A stretch of 64,000 bases of DNA from Alcanivorax sp. (GTDB taxonomy: Bacteria > Pseudomonadota > Gammaproteobacteria > Pseudomonadales > Alcanivoracaceae), in the NCBI GenBank assembly GCA_022565695.1, contig JAIUME010000003.1, positions 186,001 to 250,000 of the forward strand, written 5' to 3'. The notes below the pieces were generated by a model. That model was given only the letters and a program-made list of their open reading frames with translations. It did not search any database and was not told the origin of the DNA. The position numbers and the translations under genes are program-made. How positions within the stretch are numbered: the first letter of the stretch is position 1; each line of letters opens with the position of its first letter. This document shows positions 35,034 through 44,035 of this stretch, one piece after another.

Positions 35034-35986
35034 GCCAGCAACGCCTCCAGTGCCTCCTGGTCCCTGGCAAAGCGCCGGATGCCGTCGCTGAGCAGGTCAC
35101 AGGCCATGGGGTTGTCATTCATGGCCCAGCGGAACCGGGCCTCATCAAGCGGCGCCACTGCGGAGGCCTCCGGACTGTCATCTGCGGGCACCACCGTGTC
35201 CACATCCAGTTGCCGGATCAGCTCGCCGTTGTCGCTCTCCAGGGTTTCCAGCAGGGCAGGGCTGATGGTCAGACGGTCACAGCCTGCCAACGCCTCGATC
35301 TGACCGACATTGCGGAAACTCGCGCCCATCACAATGGTGTCCAGGCCCTGGCTCTTGAGTGTGTGGAAGATGGCCTTGACCGATATCACGCCAGGATCAG
35401 TGTCAGCACTGTCGACGACCGTACCGTGCTTGACGTACCAGTCGTAGATGCGCCCGACAAACGGAGAGATCAGCGTGGCGCCATGCTGGGCCGCAGCCAG
35501 CGCCTGCTCCAGACAGAACACCAGCGTCAGGTTGCAGCGAATGCCTTCCTGCTCAAGGATGGCGGCGGCCTGTATGCCTTCCCATGTGGCAGCGATCTTG
35601 ATCAGGATACGGCCGGTATCGACCCCCAGCTCGCGATACAGTGCGATCAGGCTGCGGGCGCGCTCAACGGTGGCCATGGTGTCGAAGGAAAGCCGTGCAT
35701 CCACTTCGGTGGAGACCAGGCCGGGCACCGTACCGAGAATGGTGCGGCCGGTCAGGGTCGCAAAGGCATCACAGCGCAGGGCAATATCGCCCTCCTGACC
35801 CAGTTGCCGGGCCAGCACAATGGCGTCTTCGAGCAGACCCTGATAGCGCGGCTCACGGGCGATGGCCAGCAGCAGTGACGGGTTGGTGGTGGCATCTTCG
35901 GGCTTCAGGGCGCGGATGCTATCCATGTCTCCGGTGTCAGCGACCAGAGTGCTCCACCTGGCCAGTTGTGCACGTTTGCTTGTCAT
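35030..35986 (-). CDS. tal: Transaldolase
   Basis: A 318-residue TalB-type enzyme of the pentose phosphate pathway, moving a dihydroxyacetone unit from sedoheptulose 7-phosphate to glyceraldehyde 3-phosphate. ATTNPSLLLAIA, TEVDARLSFD and ILIKIAATWEGI (Schiff-base Lys) and NLTLVFCLEQALA are standard. SPFVGRIYDW closes the active site. ATG 35986. Downstream it overlaps the TerB-like gene by four bases. Confidence 0.96.
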   Translation of the reverse strand: MTSKRAQLARWSTLVADTGDMDSIRALKPEDATTNPSLLLAIAREPRYQGLLEDAIVLARQLGQEGDIALRCDAFATLTGRTILGTVPGLVSTEVDARLSFDTMATVERARSLIALYRELGVDTGRILIKIAATWEGIQAAAILEQEGIRCNLTLVFCLEQALAAAQHGATLISPFVGRIYDWYVKHGTVVDSADTDPGVISVKAIFHTLKSQGLDTIVMGASFRNVGQIEALAGCDRLTISPALLETLESDNGELIRQLDVDTVVPADDSPEASAVAPLDEARFRWAMNDNPMACDLLSDGIRRFARDQEALEALLA

Positions 35987-36079
35987 GAGGTCAGCCTGCT
36001 TCCTGTAGCCGTTTCAAATGAATTACCTTGCGACGCTGTATTACCCGGACATGTTGCCCGAACAGGTGACAAGCGTGCG

Positions 36080-37096
36080 TTAACGCGGCACAAGCCGCAA
36101 GGCCTCCTGCAGCACATCCGGCGTCGCATCGGGCAGATGGGCCCGGGTGCTCAGGTGGCGGCGGAAGGCGCGCGCGCCGGGGATACCCTGGAACAGGTTC
36201 AGGACATGGCGCAGCACATGCTTGGGATGCACCCCGTCGGCATAGCGTTGCGCCACATAGGGCAGGAACGCCTCTACTACGCTGTGGCGGTCAGTGCAGG
36301 GGGCCGGCGCGCCGAACAACAGCGGGTCCGCCTCGCACAGAAACCAGGGGTTCATGTAGGCCTCCCGGCCGATCATCACGCCATCCACCTGATCCAGATG
36401 TTCGCGCACGGCTTCCAGGGAGCGTATGCCGCCGTTGATGATGATTTCGCAGTCCGGGAAGTCCTGTTTGATGGCGTAGGCGCGCTCGTAGACCAGCGGC
36501 GGTATGTCACGGTTTTCCTTCGGGCTGAGCCCGGCAAGAATCGCCTTGCGGGCATGAATGGTGAAGCTGTGACAACCCGCCTGACGCACGGTATCCACAA
36601 AGGTATGCAGAAACGCGTAGTCATCCTGATCATCAATACCGATGCGGCTCTTGACGGTCACCGGCAACGGCACGGCCGCAGCCATGGCCGCCACACAGTC
36701 CGCCACCAGCCCCGGATGTGCCATCAGGCAGGCACCGAAGCGGCCTGACTGAACCCGGTCGGAAGGGCAGCCCACATTGAGATTGATCTCATCATAGCCG
36801 TAATCGGCACATATTCTGGCTGCCTCAGCCAATTGCGCCGGATCACTGCCGCCCAGCTGCACCGCCACCGGGTGCTCCAGCGCATCAAAGCCGAGCAATG
36901 TGTCGCGGTGCCCGTGAAGGATGGCAGGGGCTGTGACCATCTCGGTGTACAGCAGGGTATGCCGGGTGATCAGCCGACACAGATAGCGAAAATCGCGACT
37001 CGTCCAGTCCATCATGGGTGCAACGGACAGCCGCCGGTTCAACGTTACGGGGGCTGTTGCGCTGGATGGGGAGAGGTCGGACGGCTGGGAAGGCAT
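36080..37096 (-). CDS. dusA: tRNA-dihydrouridine(20/20a) synthase
   Basis: A flavoenzyme that reduces U20/U20a in the D-loop of tRNAs. LSVAPMMDWTSRDFR, NLNVGCPSDRVQSGRFGACL (catalytic Cys), KSRIGIDDQDDY, FTIHARKAILAGLSPKENR and INGGIRSLE are DusA signatures, separating it from DusB and DusC. About 338 residues from ATG 37096; ATGs at 37129 and 37141 would add a Ser/Thr-rich extension and none has a clear ribosome-binding site. Confidence 0.94.
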   Translation of the reverse strand: MPSQPSDLSPSSATAPVTLNRRLSVAPMMDWTSRDFRYLCRLITRHTLLYTEMVTAPAILHGHRDTLLGFDALEHPVAVQLGGSDPAQLAEAARICADYGYDEINLNVGCPSDRVQSGRFGACLMAHPGLVADCVAAMAAAVPLPVTVKSRIGIDDQDDYAFLHTFVDTVRQAGCHSFTIHARKAILAGLSPKENRDIPPLVYERAYAIKQDFPDCEIIINGGIRSLEAVREHLDQVDGVMIGREAYMNPWFLCEADPLLFGAPAPCTDRHSVVEAFLPYVAQRYADGVHPKHVLRHVLNLFQGIPGARAFRRHLSTRAHLPDATPDVLQEALRLVPR

Positions 37097-37183
37097 GGCG
37101 ATGTCAGTCTGGTCTGTTCGGAGGGGCATTATTGCACACACCCCGGCGAGCCGGTGAGGGCAGGCCGGGGGATGCTACACGCT

Positions 37184-37732
37184 CTATTCTTCTACGGTGA
37201 TCGTGATGGTCTCGGACAGCACCGGCGGATCATGGGGAATATGCAGGTGGTCGCCCAGCAACAGCTGCAACCGGTGGGTGCCCGGTGGCAGCTCGAGCTC
37301 AGTCTCGGTCTGACCGCCGCCAAAATGCACCACCTGATCCGTCGCGGGCAGCGGGAAATCCATGGCCGGCAGTTCGTCCAGGTTGATCAGCAGGTGATGA
37401 TGGCCGGCATTATCCTGCTCTTCGCCGGCGGGCACCACTTCCATACCCTCCAGACCAAAGCTGACGGTTACCGGGCTGCTGACCGTATCGCCGTCTGCCG
37501 GGCTGATGAAGAACACCCGGGCATCGTCCGGTGCTGTGCTGCGAGGCAGGCCGGAGGACTCGCCGCGAGTGGCTTCCGGGGCCTGATCGGGGTGGCTGTG
37601 CGTTGCATGGGCGGCAGACTCGTCATGCGTTGTTGACGCGGGCTCTGACGGGTCATTGTCGGAACACCCGCTAATCAGCATGCCACCCGCCACGAGGCCG
37701 GCAACAAGGCTCATATGATGTCTTCTCTGCAT
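37184..37732 (-). CDS. DUF4399 lipoprotein
   Basis: A 182-residue lipoprotein: basic start (MQRRHHM), hydrophobic stretch, lipobox ISGC at about residue 20-23, a His/Ser/Glu-rich linker (HDESAAHATHSHPDQAP), and a DUF4399 domain (FFISPADGDTVSSPVTVSFG, AGHHHLLINLDELP, PPGTHRLQLLLGDHLHIPH). The His-rich character may reflect metal binding, but the function of DUF4399 is not known. Monocistronic, divergent from gltX. Confidence 0.88.
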   Translation of the reverse strand: MQRRHHMSLVAGLVAGGMLISGCSDNDPSEPASTTHDESAAHATHSHPDQAPEATRGESSGLPRSTAPDDARVFFISPADGDTVSSPVTVSFGLEGMEVVPAGEEQDNAGHHHLLINLDELPAMDFPLPATDQVVHFGGGQTETELELPPGTHRLQLLLGDHLHIPHDPPVLSETITITVEE

Positions 37733-37877
37733 CAGGTATACCCCTTGTCTGTCTAGGCTATCGGAGCGCTACTTTATCATGAATGTGAATCATTGTGCGT
37801 GGGGGCGATACCGGCGCCCAAGGCAGGTATAATCCGCGCCAGCCAGAAATGCCCGGCCCTGAATGACTGGAGTTTTC

Positions 37878-39389
37878 ATGACCGTTCGTACCCGCGTTGC
37901 ACCGTCACCCACCGGCGATCCCCATGTTGGCACGGCCTATATCGCGCTGTTCAATCTCTGTTTCGCACGCCAGCACGGCGGCGAGTTCATTCTGCGTATC
38001 GAGGATACCGACCAGGCACGCTCCACGGCAGCATCGGAACAGGCCATCTTCGACGCGTTGCGTTGGCTGGGATTGAGCTGGGACGAGGGCCCGGATACAG
38101 GCGGCCCACACGGTCCTTACAGGCAGAGCGAGCGCGGCGATATATACCGTGAGCATGCGCAACGCCTGCTGGACAGCGGCCACGCATTCCGCTGCTACCG
38201 CACCCCGGAAGAGCTGGATCAACTGCGCGAGGCACTCAAGAGCGGCGGCGAGCAGCGGGCACTGAAAGCCAGTGACCTGGAGCTGCCTGCGGACGAGATT
38301 GCACGCCGCGAGGCGGCAGGCGCCCCCAGCGTGGTGAGAATGCGCGTGCCGGAGACCGGCCGTTGCCCGGTGGAAGACATGCTGCGCGGCACCGTAGAGC
38401 TGGACTGGTCACTGGTGGATGCACAGATCCTGATGAAGTCTGACGGCATGCCCACCTATCACCTGGCCAACGTGGTGGATGACCACCTGATGGGCATCAC
38501 CCATGTGATCCGGGGTGAGGAGTGGTTGAACTCCGCGCCCAAGCACAAGCTGCTGTACGAGTATTTTGGCTGGGACATGCCGGTGCTGTGCCACATGCCG
38601 CTGTTGCGCAACCCGGACAAGTCCAAGCTCTCCAAGCGCAAGAACCCGACCAGCATCAGCTACTACCGCCAGAAGGGATACCTGCCCGAGGCGCTGGTCA
38701 ATTACCTCGGCCGCATGGGCTGGTCCATGCCGGATGAGAAAGAAAAGTTCACCTTGCCGGAGATGCAGGCTGCATTCGATATCAAGCGTGTGTCCCTGGG
38801 CGGCCCGGTGTTCGATGTGGAGAAGCTCTCCTGGCTCAACGGCCAGTGGCTGCGCGAGCTGGACGACAACGCGTTCCTGGATCAGCTGCAGCAGTGGCTG
38901 TTCAACCGCGAGCATGCGCTGGCGGTGATTCCGCATATCAAGAGCCGAGTGGAGACATTGAGCCAGGTGGTGGAGAAGGCGGGATTCTGCTTCGGCGATG
39001 CACCGGCCATTACCGAAAACAGCTTCGTGCATAACCAGCACCCGCCAGAAGACATGAAAGAGTGGCTGCAGTACCTGCTCTGGTCACTGGAATCCCTGCG
39101 CACCTGGGAGCGGGATGCCATCTTCGCTGAAGCCAAAAGCCTGGCCGACGGCCTCGGGGTCAAGGTCAAGGATTTCCTGTTCCCGGTCTTCGTCGCCATT
39201 GCCGGTACGGCAGCCAGTTTCTCGGTGGTAGACAGCATGGCGCTGATCGGGCCGGACCTGTCCCGGGCGCGTTTGCGCGAGGCGATAGAGGTGCTGGGCG
39301 GGGTGTCCAAGAAGCAGGGCAAGAAGCTGGAGAAACAATGGCTTGCACTGCGCTCGGACCAGGCTGATCAAGCAATAGACGATCAGTAA
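37878..39389 (+). CDS. gltX: Glutamyl-tRNA synthetase
   Basis: A 503-residue class I synthetase. [14 protein letters not shown] holds the HIGH motif (HVGT) and LSKRKNP the KMSKS equivalent (KLSKR). [11 protein letters not shown] and [15 protein letters not shown] are GluRS-specific. ATG 37878 is preferred over 37863 because GGAG is correctly placed upstream. A TATAAT at about 37827 may be its -10 box. tRNA-Glu(UUC), a substrate of this enzyme, is encoded 230 bases downstream. Confidence 0.97.
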   Translation: MTVRTRVAPSPTGDPHVGTAYIALFNLCFARQHGGEFILRIEDTDQARSTAASEQAIFDALRWLGLSWDEGPDTGGPHGPYRQSERGDIYREHAQRLLDSGHAFRCYRTPEELDQLREALKSGGEQRALKASDLELPADEIARREAAGAPSVVRMRVPETGRCPVEDMLRGTVELDWSLVDAQILMKSDGMPTYHLANVVDDHLMGITHVIRGEEWLNSAPKHKLLYEYFGWDMPVLCHMPLLRNPDKSKLSKRKNPTSISYYRQKGYLPEALVNYLGRMGWSMPDEKEKFTLPEMQAAFDIKRVSLGGPVFDVEKLSWLNGQWLRELDDNAFLDQLQQWLFNREHALAVIPHIKSRVETLSQVVEKAGFCFGDAPAITENSFVHNQHPPEDMKEWLQYLLWSLESLRTWERDAIFAEAKSLADGLGVKVKDFLFPVFVAIAGTAASFSVVDSMALIGPDLSRARLREAIEVLGGVSKKQGKKLEKQWLALRSDQADQAIDDQ

Positions 39390-39408
39390 TGGATCAAGTG
39401 CCATTTGC

Positions 39409-39436
39409 TTGACAGCCTCCGGGCTGCTGCTACAAT
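39409..39436 (+). promoter_or_regulatory. Sigma-70 promoter of the tRNA pair
   Basis: TTGACA (39409-39414) and TACAAT (39431-39436) are separated by 16 bases, about 75 bases ahead of the tRNA-Ala gene. The stretch between the boxes is GC-rich (CCGGGCTG...), resembling the discriminator-rich promoters of stable RNA genes. Confidence 0.85.
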
Positions 39437-39513
39437 GCGCAGCCTCAACCGGGGCTGCTGCTGCCGGTTGCAGTAAGACCAGCGACGATCCCCACGGGGG
39501 CGTGCACAAATCT

Positions 39514-39589
<76 letters not shown>

Positions 39590-39622
39590 GATTTCAGGCC
39601 AGACTCAAGTCCAGAAGGTTTC

Positions 39623-39698
39623 GTCCCCTTCGTCTAGAGGCCTAGGACACCGCCCTTTCACGGCGGTAACAGGGGTTCGAATCCCCTAGGGGACGCCA
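39623..39698 (+). tRNA. tRNA-Glu (anticodon UUC)
   Basis: 76 bases with encoded CCA. Acceptor GTCCCCT/AGGGGAC, anticodon stem CCGCC/GGCGG with loop CTTTCAC (anticodon TTC), T-arm GGGGTTCGAATCCCC. A terminator follows ten bases later and accessory genes begin beyond it, so this tRNA is a candidate integration site. Confidence 0.97.
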
Positions 39699-39707
39699 TA
39701 AAAGAGC

Positions 39708-39737
39708 AAGCCCGCTTCGCGAGAAGCGGGCTTTTTC
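39708..39737 (+). terminator. Intrinsic terminator of the tRNA operon
   Basis: AAGCCCGCTTC and GAAGCGGGCTT pair perfectly around GCGA and are followed by TTTCTTTTTC. Confidence 0.95.
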
Positions 39738-39976
39738 TTTTTCTGGCCTCCCACCCTCCAGAAGCACCCCTTCAGCCCCATACCGATCCACCGAGTTGCC
39801 ATCATATGTTGTGCCGGGCAGTATCCGGGCAAGGTTACAGGCTTTGACGTGCTCCGCTCCTCCAGAGCATGGCCTCGCAGGCGGACAGGGCAGGCCGCCG
39901 GACGTACGAATGGCTGAACCTGGTAGCTGGCCATGCGGGCAGTGCCCTTGGGGGCCTCTACCAAAGGAGATATATC

Positions 39977-40366
39977 ATGGAGCGATTTGATATTCGCACC
40001 GCACTTTCGACCCTTGGCAAGCTTGAGATATCCGAAAGCACCACTGCCGAGGAGGCGGGCGCGGCCATGAAGGCGCTCGCCGACTTCAATCAGTGCATGA
40101 TGGGCCTCGTCAACTTCTCTGGTCGCACTCCGTGGGAGCGTCATCCCGATGATGAGTTGCTGCACATCCTGGAAGGTGAAGTGGATATAACATTGCTACT
40201 TGTGGATGGTGGCGAACGGCACATTACCTTGCACGCAGGCAGCGTGTTCATCGTTCCCGCGCATCTCTGGCACAACCAGTACTCTCGTAGCGGTACCAAG
40301 CTCTTGTTCGTTACCTCGCAGCAAGGCAATGAGGAATCGACCGAAGAAGATCCTCGTCAACAATAA
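39977..40366 (+). CDS. Cupin-domain protein
   Basis: A 129-residue protein with one cupin barrel: ERHPDDELLHILEGEVDITLL is motif 1 (His, Glu) and HAGSVFIVPAHLWHNQYS motif 2 with the final metal His. The N-terminal ~45 residues are helical. The ATG at 39977 has a perfect AAAGGAGA ahead, while a longer frame to 39869 has none. Ligand or enzymatic role unknown. It is 13 bases upstream of a DUF5701-like gene and almost certainly in one transcript with it, behind the tRNA pair. Confidence 0.85.
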   Translation: MERFDIRTALSTLGKLEISESTTAEEAGAAMKALADFNQCMMGLVNFSGRTPWERHPDDELLHILEGEVDITLLLVDGGERHITLHAGSVFIVPAHLWHNQYSRSGTKLLFVTSQQGNEESTEEDPRQQ

Positions 40367-40379
40367 TGAAGGAGCTTCA

Positions 40380-41027
40380 ATGCTGAATGGCCCGATTTCG
40401 GAATTTGATCGGCAAGTGGATGTGTTGTCTCAAAGGATAGGCAATAACATTATCGGGTATGACCTTTCGACATTCCAGAAACAAGCCTCTGAGCTTCGGC
40501 TGAAGGTTTGCGAACTTGATGCTGATCAGGGTGTGAGGGAAGGAAATATCCCTGTGGTAATCGCTTTCAGGAGGCAGGTTGCCTCCTGCGATGAATTGAT
40601 GCGTCAGCTGCACCACAAGAACCAGGAAGGTTACGTGGAGATGACGCCCAAGCACCCTGATGATTTCCGGGATATCGAATCCCTGGCTATCCCTGAGGCT
40701 GACCTCTACGTGTTATGGGATGTCGATACGGGCGGGGCAATGCTCAATATCAGCCCCGCTGACAGTGTCGATATGCTCGCGAGCAAGGGACGAACGCCTT
40801 TGACGATGTATGAGGGCGTTCAGTGCGCATTGGCCATCCCTGAAATTTTGACCGACAAGCAACGTTTCAATGCAATCCAGATGCCCGGGTCACGTATCGA
40901 GGGCGATCAACGAGTGCCCTCCATCTGGATCAGCAAGGGCGCGCCACGCCTGGGCTGGTGCTGGTTCGGCAACATTCATACCTGGTTGGCTACTGCATCA
41001 TGCAAGTCCAGGGTTGGAGTGGCCTGA
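40380..41027 (+). CDS. DUF5701-like protein
   Basis: A 215-residue protein. The conserved C-terminal block (GRTPLTMYEGVQCALAIPE, MPGSRIEGDQRVPSIWISKG, APRLGWCWFGNIHTWLATAS) and the middle DLYVLWDVDTGGAML match what I know as DUF5701, a family seen mostly in Actinobacteria. N-terminus EFDRQVDVLSQRI also fits. No signal peptide or catalytic motif known. AAGGAG precedes ATG 40380. Its presence here with a cupin partner suggests horizontal acquisition. Family call from memory of the motif; function unknown. Confidence 0.75.
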   Translation: MLNGPISEFDRQVDVLSQRIGNNIIGYDLSTFQKQASELRLKVCELDADQGVREGNIPVVIAFRRQVASCDELMRQLHHKNQEGYVEMTPKHPDDFRDIESLAIPEADLYVLWDVDTGGAMLNISPADSVDMLASKGRTPLTMYEGVQCALAIPEILTDKQRFNAIQMPGSRIEGDQRVPSIWISKGAPRLGWCWFGNIHTWLATASCKSRVGVA

Positions 41028-41406
41028 ACGTCCTTGTCGTGCTCACACTGCTTGATGGCAGCCAGCGTGTCTGAGGGCAGGCACCGAGCAGCAGGAGAGT
41101 GAAATGGATACTGAGATACGGCAGGAGCCATGGAGCCATGGGGTCAGGTCTTGATTTTCTCATCCGCGTCTGAACCCGCCGAGCTTTCTTTTCGCGACTT
41201 GCTGAATGATAGTCATTCGGTGTTGGGCTATCTGACGGGGTGTCGTCTATGACGTCTGGGCTGACGCAAATGGTATGCCTGCCAGCGCGCAACAACATTA
41301 AGTTGATAGTGCACACTGAAGGGGTGATAGTCATCCTGAGGCATGGCTCAATTCAATGGATAGACATTCCGGTTTTCGGGCAGCCCATAAAATTGAGGAA
41401 TGGATT
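41028..41406. other. Intergenic region with a REP-like fragment
   Basis: About 380 bases with no convincing gene. It contains GGGTCAGGTCTTGATTTTCTCA (41141-41162 region), shared with the element at 44813, and otherwise unremarkable sequence leading into the AT-richer SDR gene. Confidence 0.65.
41141..41162. repeat. Copy of a dispersed short repeat (REP-like arm)
   Basis: Contains CAGGTCTTGATTTTCTCA (41145-41162), an 18-base exact match to 44817-44834. Preceded by GGGGT here. Resembles the GGGGTCAGGTCTTGATTTT arms often associated with REP-type elements and their transposases; no transposase is seen in the window. Confidence 0.8.
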
Positions 41407-42177
41407 ATGAAAAGAGTAGAAGGGAAGGTGGCTGTCGTAACTGGTGGTGCGTTGGGAATTGGTCGTGCAGCTTGTCTGCTACTGGCCAGAGAAGGAGCAA
41501 GAGTCGCGGTAACAGATATAATTGATAAGGAGGGAGGAGAGGTAGTAGAGGAGATAAGGAGGTCTGGTGGGCTTGCACAGTATTGGCATGTGGATACTTC
41601 AAATGAAGATGAAGTTCGAGACGCTTTTTCCAATATAGCCAGTGAATTTGGTTCAATAGATATACTGGTTAACAATGCTGGTATCGCAGGAGTTAACAAG
41701 CCCACTCATGAAGTTTACGAAGAGGAATGGGATAAAGTCATGGGTGTGAACGTCAAGGGCGTTTTCTTTTGTACAAAACATGCAATCCCATGCATGAAGA
41801 AAGCCGGCGGGGGAAGCATTATCAACATGTCTTCCATATATGGAATTATAGGTGCTGCAGATCTTCCTCCATATCACGCCTCAAAAGGAGCCGTTAGACT
41901 TATGACCAAGAATGATGCGCTACTTTATGGGAAGGATAATATTAGAGTTAATTCCATACATCCGGGATTTATATGGACGCCGCTGGTGCAGGAGCTGGCT
42001 AAAGATTCGCCGGATGGAGTAGGGGCATTCAGAGATCAGCTTGACAGCCTCCATCCGATCGGTCACGTCGGCGAGCCCGAGGATATTGCCTTTGGCGTTC
42101 TGTATCTTGCCTCTGATGAGTCAAGATTTGTTACTGGTAGTGAGCTGGTCATAGATGGCGGTTATACCGCTCAATAA
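41407..42177 (+). CDS. Short-chain dehydrogenase/reductase
   Basis: A 256-residue classical SDR. The cofactor motif TGGALGIGRA is near residue 14, NNAG near 88, catalytic Ser in NMSSIYG, and YHASKGA supplies Tyr and Lys. Asp at the end of beta-2 (VAVTDIID) suggests NAD(H) preference. It resembles cyclopentanol/2,5-dichloro-diol-type dehydrogenases, but substrate is unknown. GAGGA precedes ATG 41407. Codon use differs from its neighbours: many AGA/AGG Arg and ATA Ile codons and lower GC, a sign of recent transfer. Confidence 0.9.
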   Translation: MKRVEGKVAVVTGGALGIGRAACLLLAREGARVAVTDIIDKEGGEVVEEIRRSGGLAQYWHVDTSNEDEVRDAFSNIASEFGSIDILVNNAGIAGVNKPTHEVYEEEWDKVMGVNVKGVFFCTKHAIPCMKKAGGGSIINMSSIYGIIGAADLPPYHASKGAVRLMTKNDALLYGKDNIRVNSIHPGFIWTPLVQELAKDSPDGVGAFRDQLDSLHPIGHVGEPEDIAFGVLYLASDESRFVTGSELVIDGGYTAQ

Positions 42178-42180
42178 AAA

Positions 42181-42210
42181 TCAGGGGCGCCCTCCGCAGG
42201 GCGCCCCTGA
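42181..42210 (-). terminator. Hairpin terminator for the minus-strand lipoprotein operon
   Basis: A perfect 13-bp stem TCAGGGGCGCCCT/AGGGCGCCCCTGA with loop CCGC. The A-run at 42176-42180 becomes a T-run on the minus strand, so it ends the 44637-42233 operon; on the plus strand it lacks a T-run. Confidence 0.85.
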
Positions 42211-42232
42211 CAAGCGATGCACAACGAACGGT

Positions 42233-44035
42233 TCAGAACAGGTAGCTGTTTAGTCTTCCTTCCTCGCTCACGCCAATAGCCTGCCGCGCGTCGTTATCAA
42301 TGACAAAGCCGTTGATCAGGTCACCGAAATAGGCTCTGTTGTTACCCAGACGCACCACCGGACTCGAAGTGCCCTTATCCAGGTCTATGCGCTGAACATT
42401 GCGTTGTCCATTTTTCAGGATCAGGTTGGTGCCGTGGAGGCTGTATTGGTTGACACGGTCGGTGTTGACCACATACTGCTGCGTGCCATGGCTCATATCC
42501 AGCCCCAGCGTTGCTTCGCTGCCGATCACCACCAATGTGTTCTGGTGCAGCGCTGTGCCGAGAAGCAGGCCCGTGCCTGCATCGGCATGATTGAGGCGAT
42601 AGCGTTGCTCGCCCGTTGCCAGATCCAGCCCATTGACCTGTTCGCGCTCAACCACGATGACCAGACCACCCTTGATCACCGGCGGGCTGACCACCATGGG
42701 GCCCGTGCGCCAGGTTGAGGCCAGATCTTCCTGTTGCCACAGGGTGGCGCCGTTGTCGGCATTCAATGCCCGAACGCCGACGCTGCCCCCGAAAATGCGG
42801 CCGTGACCGGTCACCAGCACTGTGCCTTGGTGCACTCCCAACCCGTTGTACTGGCCGCGGGCAGGTTCACTGGCCCAGAGCTGCTGACCCGTGCGCAGGT
42901 CACGTTTCTCCACGATGGCTTCTGGCACGACCGCTGCATCACCGAGCATGCCGCCAAGGGCTCCGGCAGCACCACCGGCTATCGCGCTGGCGATATAGAC
43001 ACTGTTGCCGTCCAGTACGATATGGTGGTCGTTTTCATCCCGTCGGTTATTGTCGGCCTGCCACAGCCTGTTGCCATTCCTCAAGTCGAAGGCCTCCAGA
43101 GGGCTGCCGTCCACCAGGACGATATCGCCGCCAACGATCAGGCCGCCAGTGCGACGACCACTGTGTTGTGCCAACCAGCGGAGTTGACCGTTGGGGCGGA
43201 TACGCGCCAACGAGTTGCCTTGAGAAAATGACAGGTCTCCGATACTGGTATGCCCGCTAACCACCAGATAATCCCCGCCTGGCAGGACATGCACGTCAGC
43301 AATGCCGGCACCGAGAAATTCCGCAAACCGTGCCTTAACCTGACCGGTACGGGGGTCCATCATCAGCAGTCCGTCGAAGGTTTTGAAAAAGACATCCCGA
43401 GAGCCGGGGATTTCGTGTACCACGCGCTCCATGAATGCCGCTGTGCGTGCGCGCCGCTCCACGGGTGTCTCCGCTTCATGCTGGGCGCCCAGTGCACTGG
43501 CAAGGGCCCGCCCTGCGCGACCTGCGGCCTCCTGAATCAGGCCTTCGTATTTACTCAGGCTGTAGGCATGATCGGAAGAGGCCCATAGCTGCTCACCTGT
43601 ACGCGCATCCACCGCAACGATACGCTCGCGGGCTTTGCGATAGTCAAACATCCAGAAGGTGGATGACGCCTCAAGGGGGGCGATGTCGTACACATCCGAC
43701 CAGAGCAGAGAGTCAAGAGAAACAGACTCCGTGCCGCGCCCGGTTTCCACCTCGACCCCGACGCTCGTTCCACTGCGCAGGAAGGCATCCCAGAATGACT
43801 CGGGAAAGGCGGCAACGCGCTGTCCGTTGTTGGTATCGAGCAGGTAGACAGACTTGTTGCTGGAGACCACCAGGCGCTGGCTCACATCCATCATATGCAC
43901 TGAGCCCAGCGGAGCAACCCGGACATCGCCCTGCCAGGCAGGATTAACGTCCGATGGGGCCAGTGTCGTGCAGGCGCTGAATACCATAACGTTTGCACCG
44001 ATCAGTGCCATTCTTTTGATAGCTCTCATTTTCAA
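42233..44035 (-). CDS. Lipoprotein with PQQ-like beta-propeller repeats
   Basis: A 600-residue lipoprotein: signal ending VFSACTT (lipobox FSAC, Cys about 22) and then at least seven propeller-like blades with the repeat pattern AVDARTGEQLWAS, AFDLRNGNRLWQAD, KRDLRTGQQLWASEP, ALNADNGATLWQQ, GLDLATGEQRYRL. An Ala/Gly-rich insert (AIAGGAAGALGGMLGDA) interrupts the middle. BamB-like folds act as scaffolds or sensors; no PQQ-enzyme active-site residues are recognisable, so a scaffold role is more likely. The ATG at 44035 overlaps the stop of the lipoprotein gene upstream (ATGA). Confidence 0.85.
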   Translation of the reverse strand: MKMRAIKRMALIGANVMVFSACTTLAPSDVNPAWQGDVRVAPLGSVHMMDVSQRLVVSSNKSVYLLDTNNGQRVAAFPESFWDAFLRSGTSVGVEVETGRGTESVSLDSLLWSDVYDIAPLEASSTFWMFDYRKARERIVAVDARTGEQLWASSDHAYSLSKYEGLIQEAAGRAGRALASALGAQHEAETPVERRARTAAFMERVVHEIPGSRDVFFKTFDGLLMMDPRTGQVKARFAEFLGAGIADVHVLPGGDYLVVSGHTSIGDLSFSQGNSLARIRPNGQLRWLAQHSGRRTGGLIVGGDIVLVDGSPLEAFDLRNGNRLWQADNNRRDENDHHIVLDGNSVYIASAIAGGAAGALGGMLGDAAVVPEAIVEKRDLRTGQQLWASEPARGQYNGLGVHQGTVLVTGHGRIFGGSVGVRALNADNGATLWQQEDLASTWRTGPMVVSPPVIKGGLVIVVEREQVNGLDLATGEQRYRLNHADAGTGLLLGTALHQNTLVVIGSEATLGLDMSHGTQQYVVNTDRVNQYSLHGTNLILKNGQRNVQRIDLDKGTSSPVVRLGNNRAYFGDLINGFVIDNDARQAIGVSEEGRLNSYLF

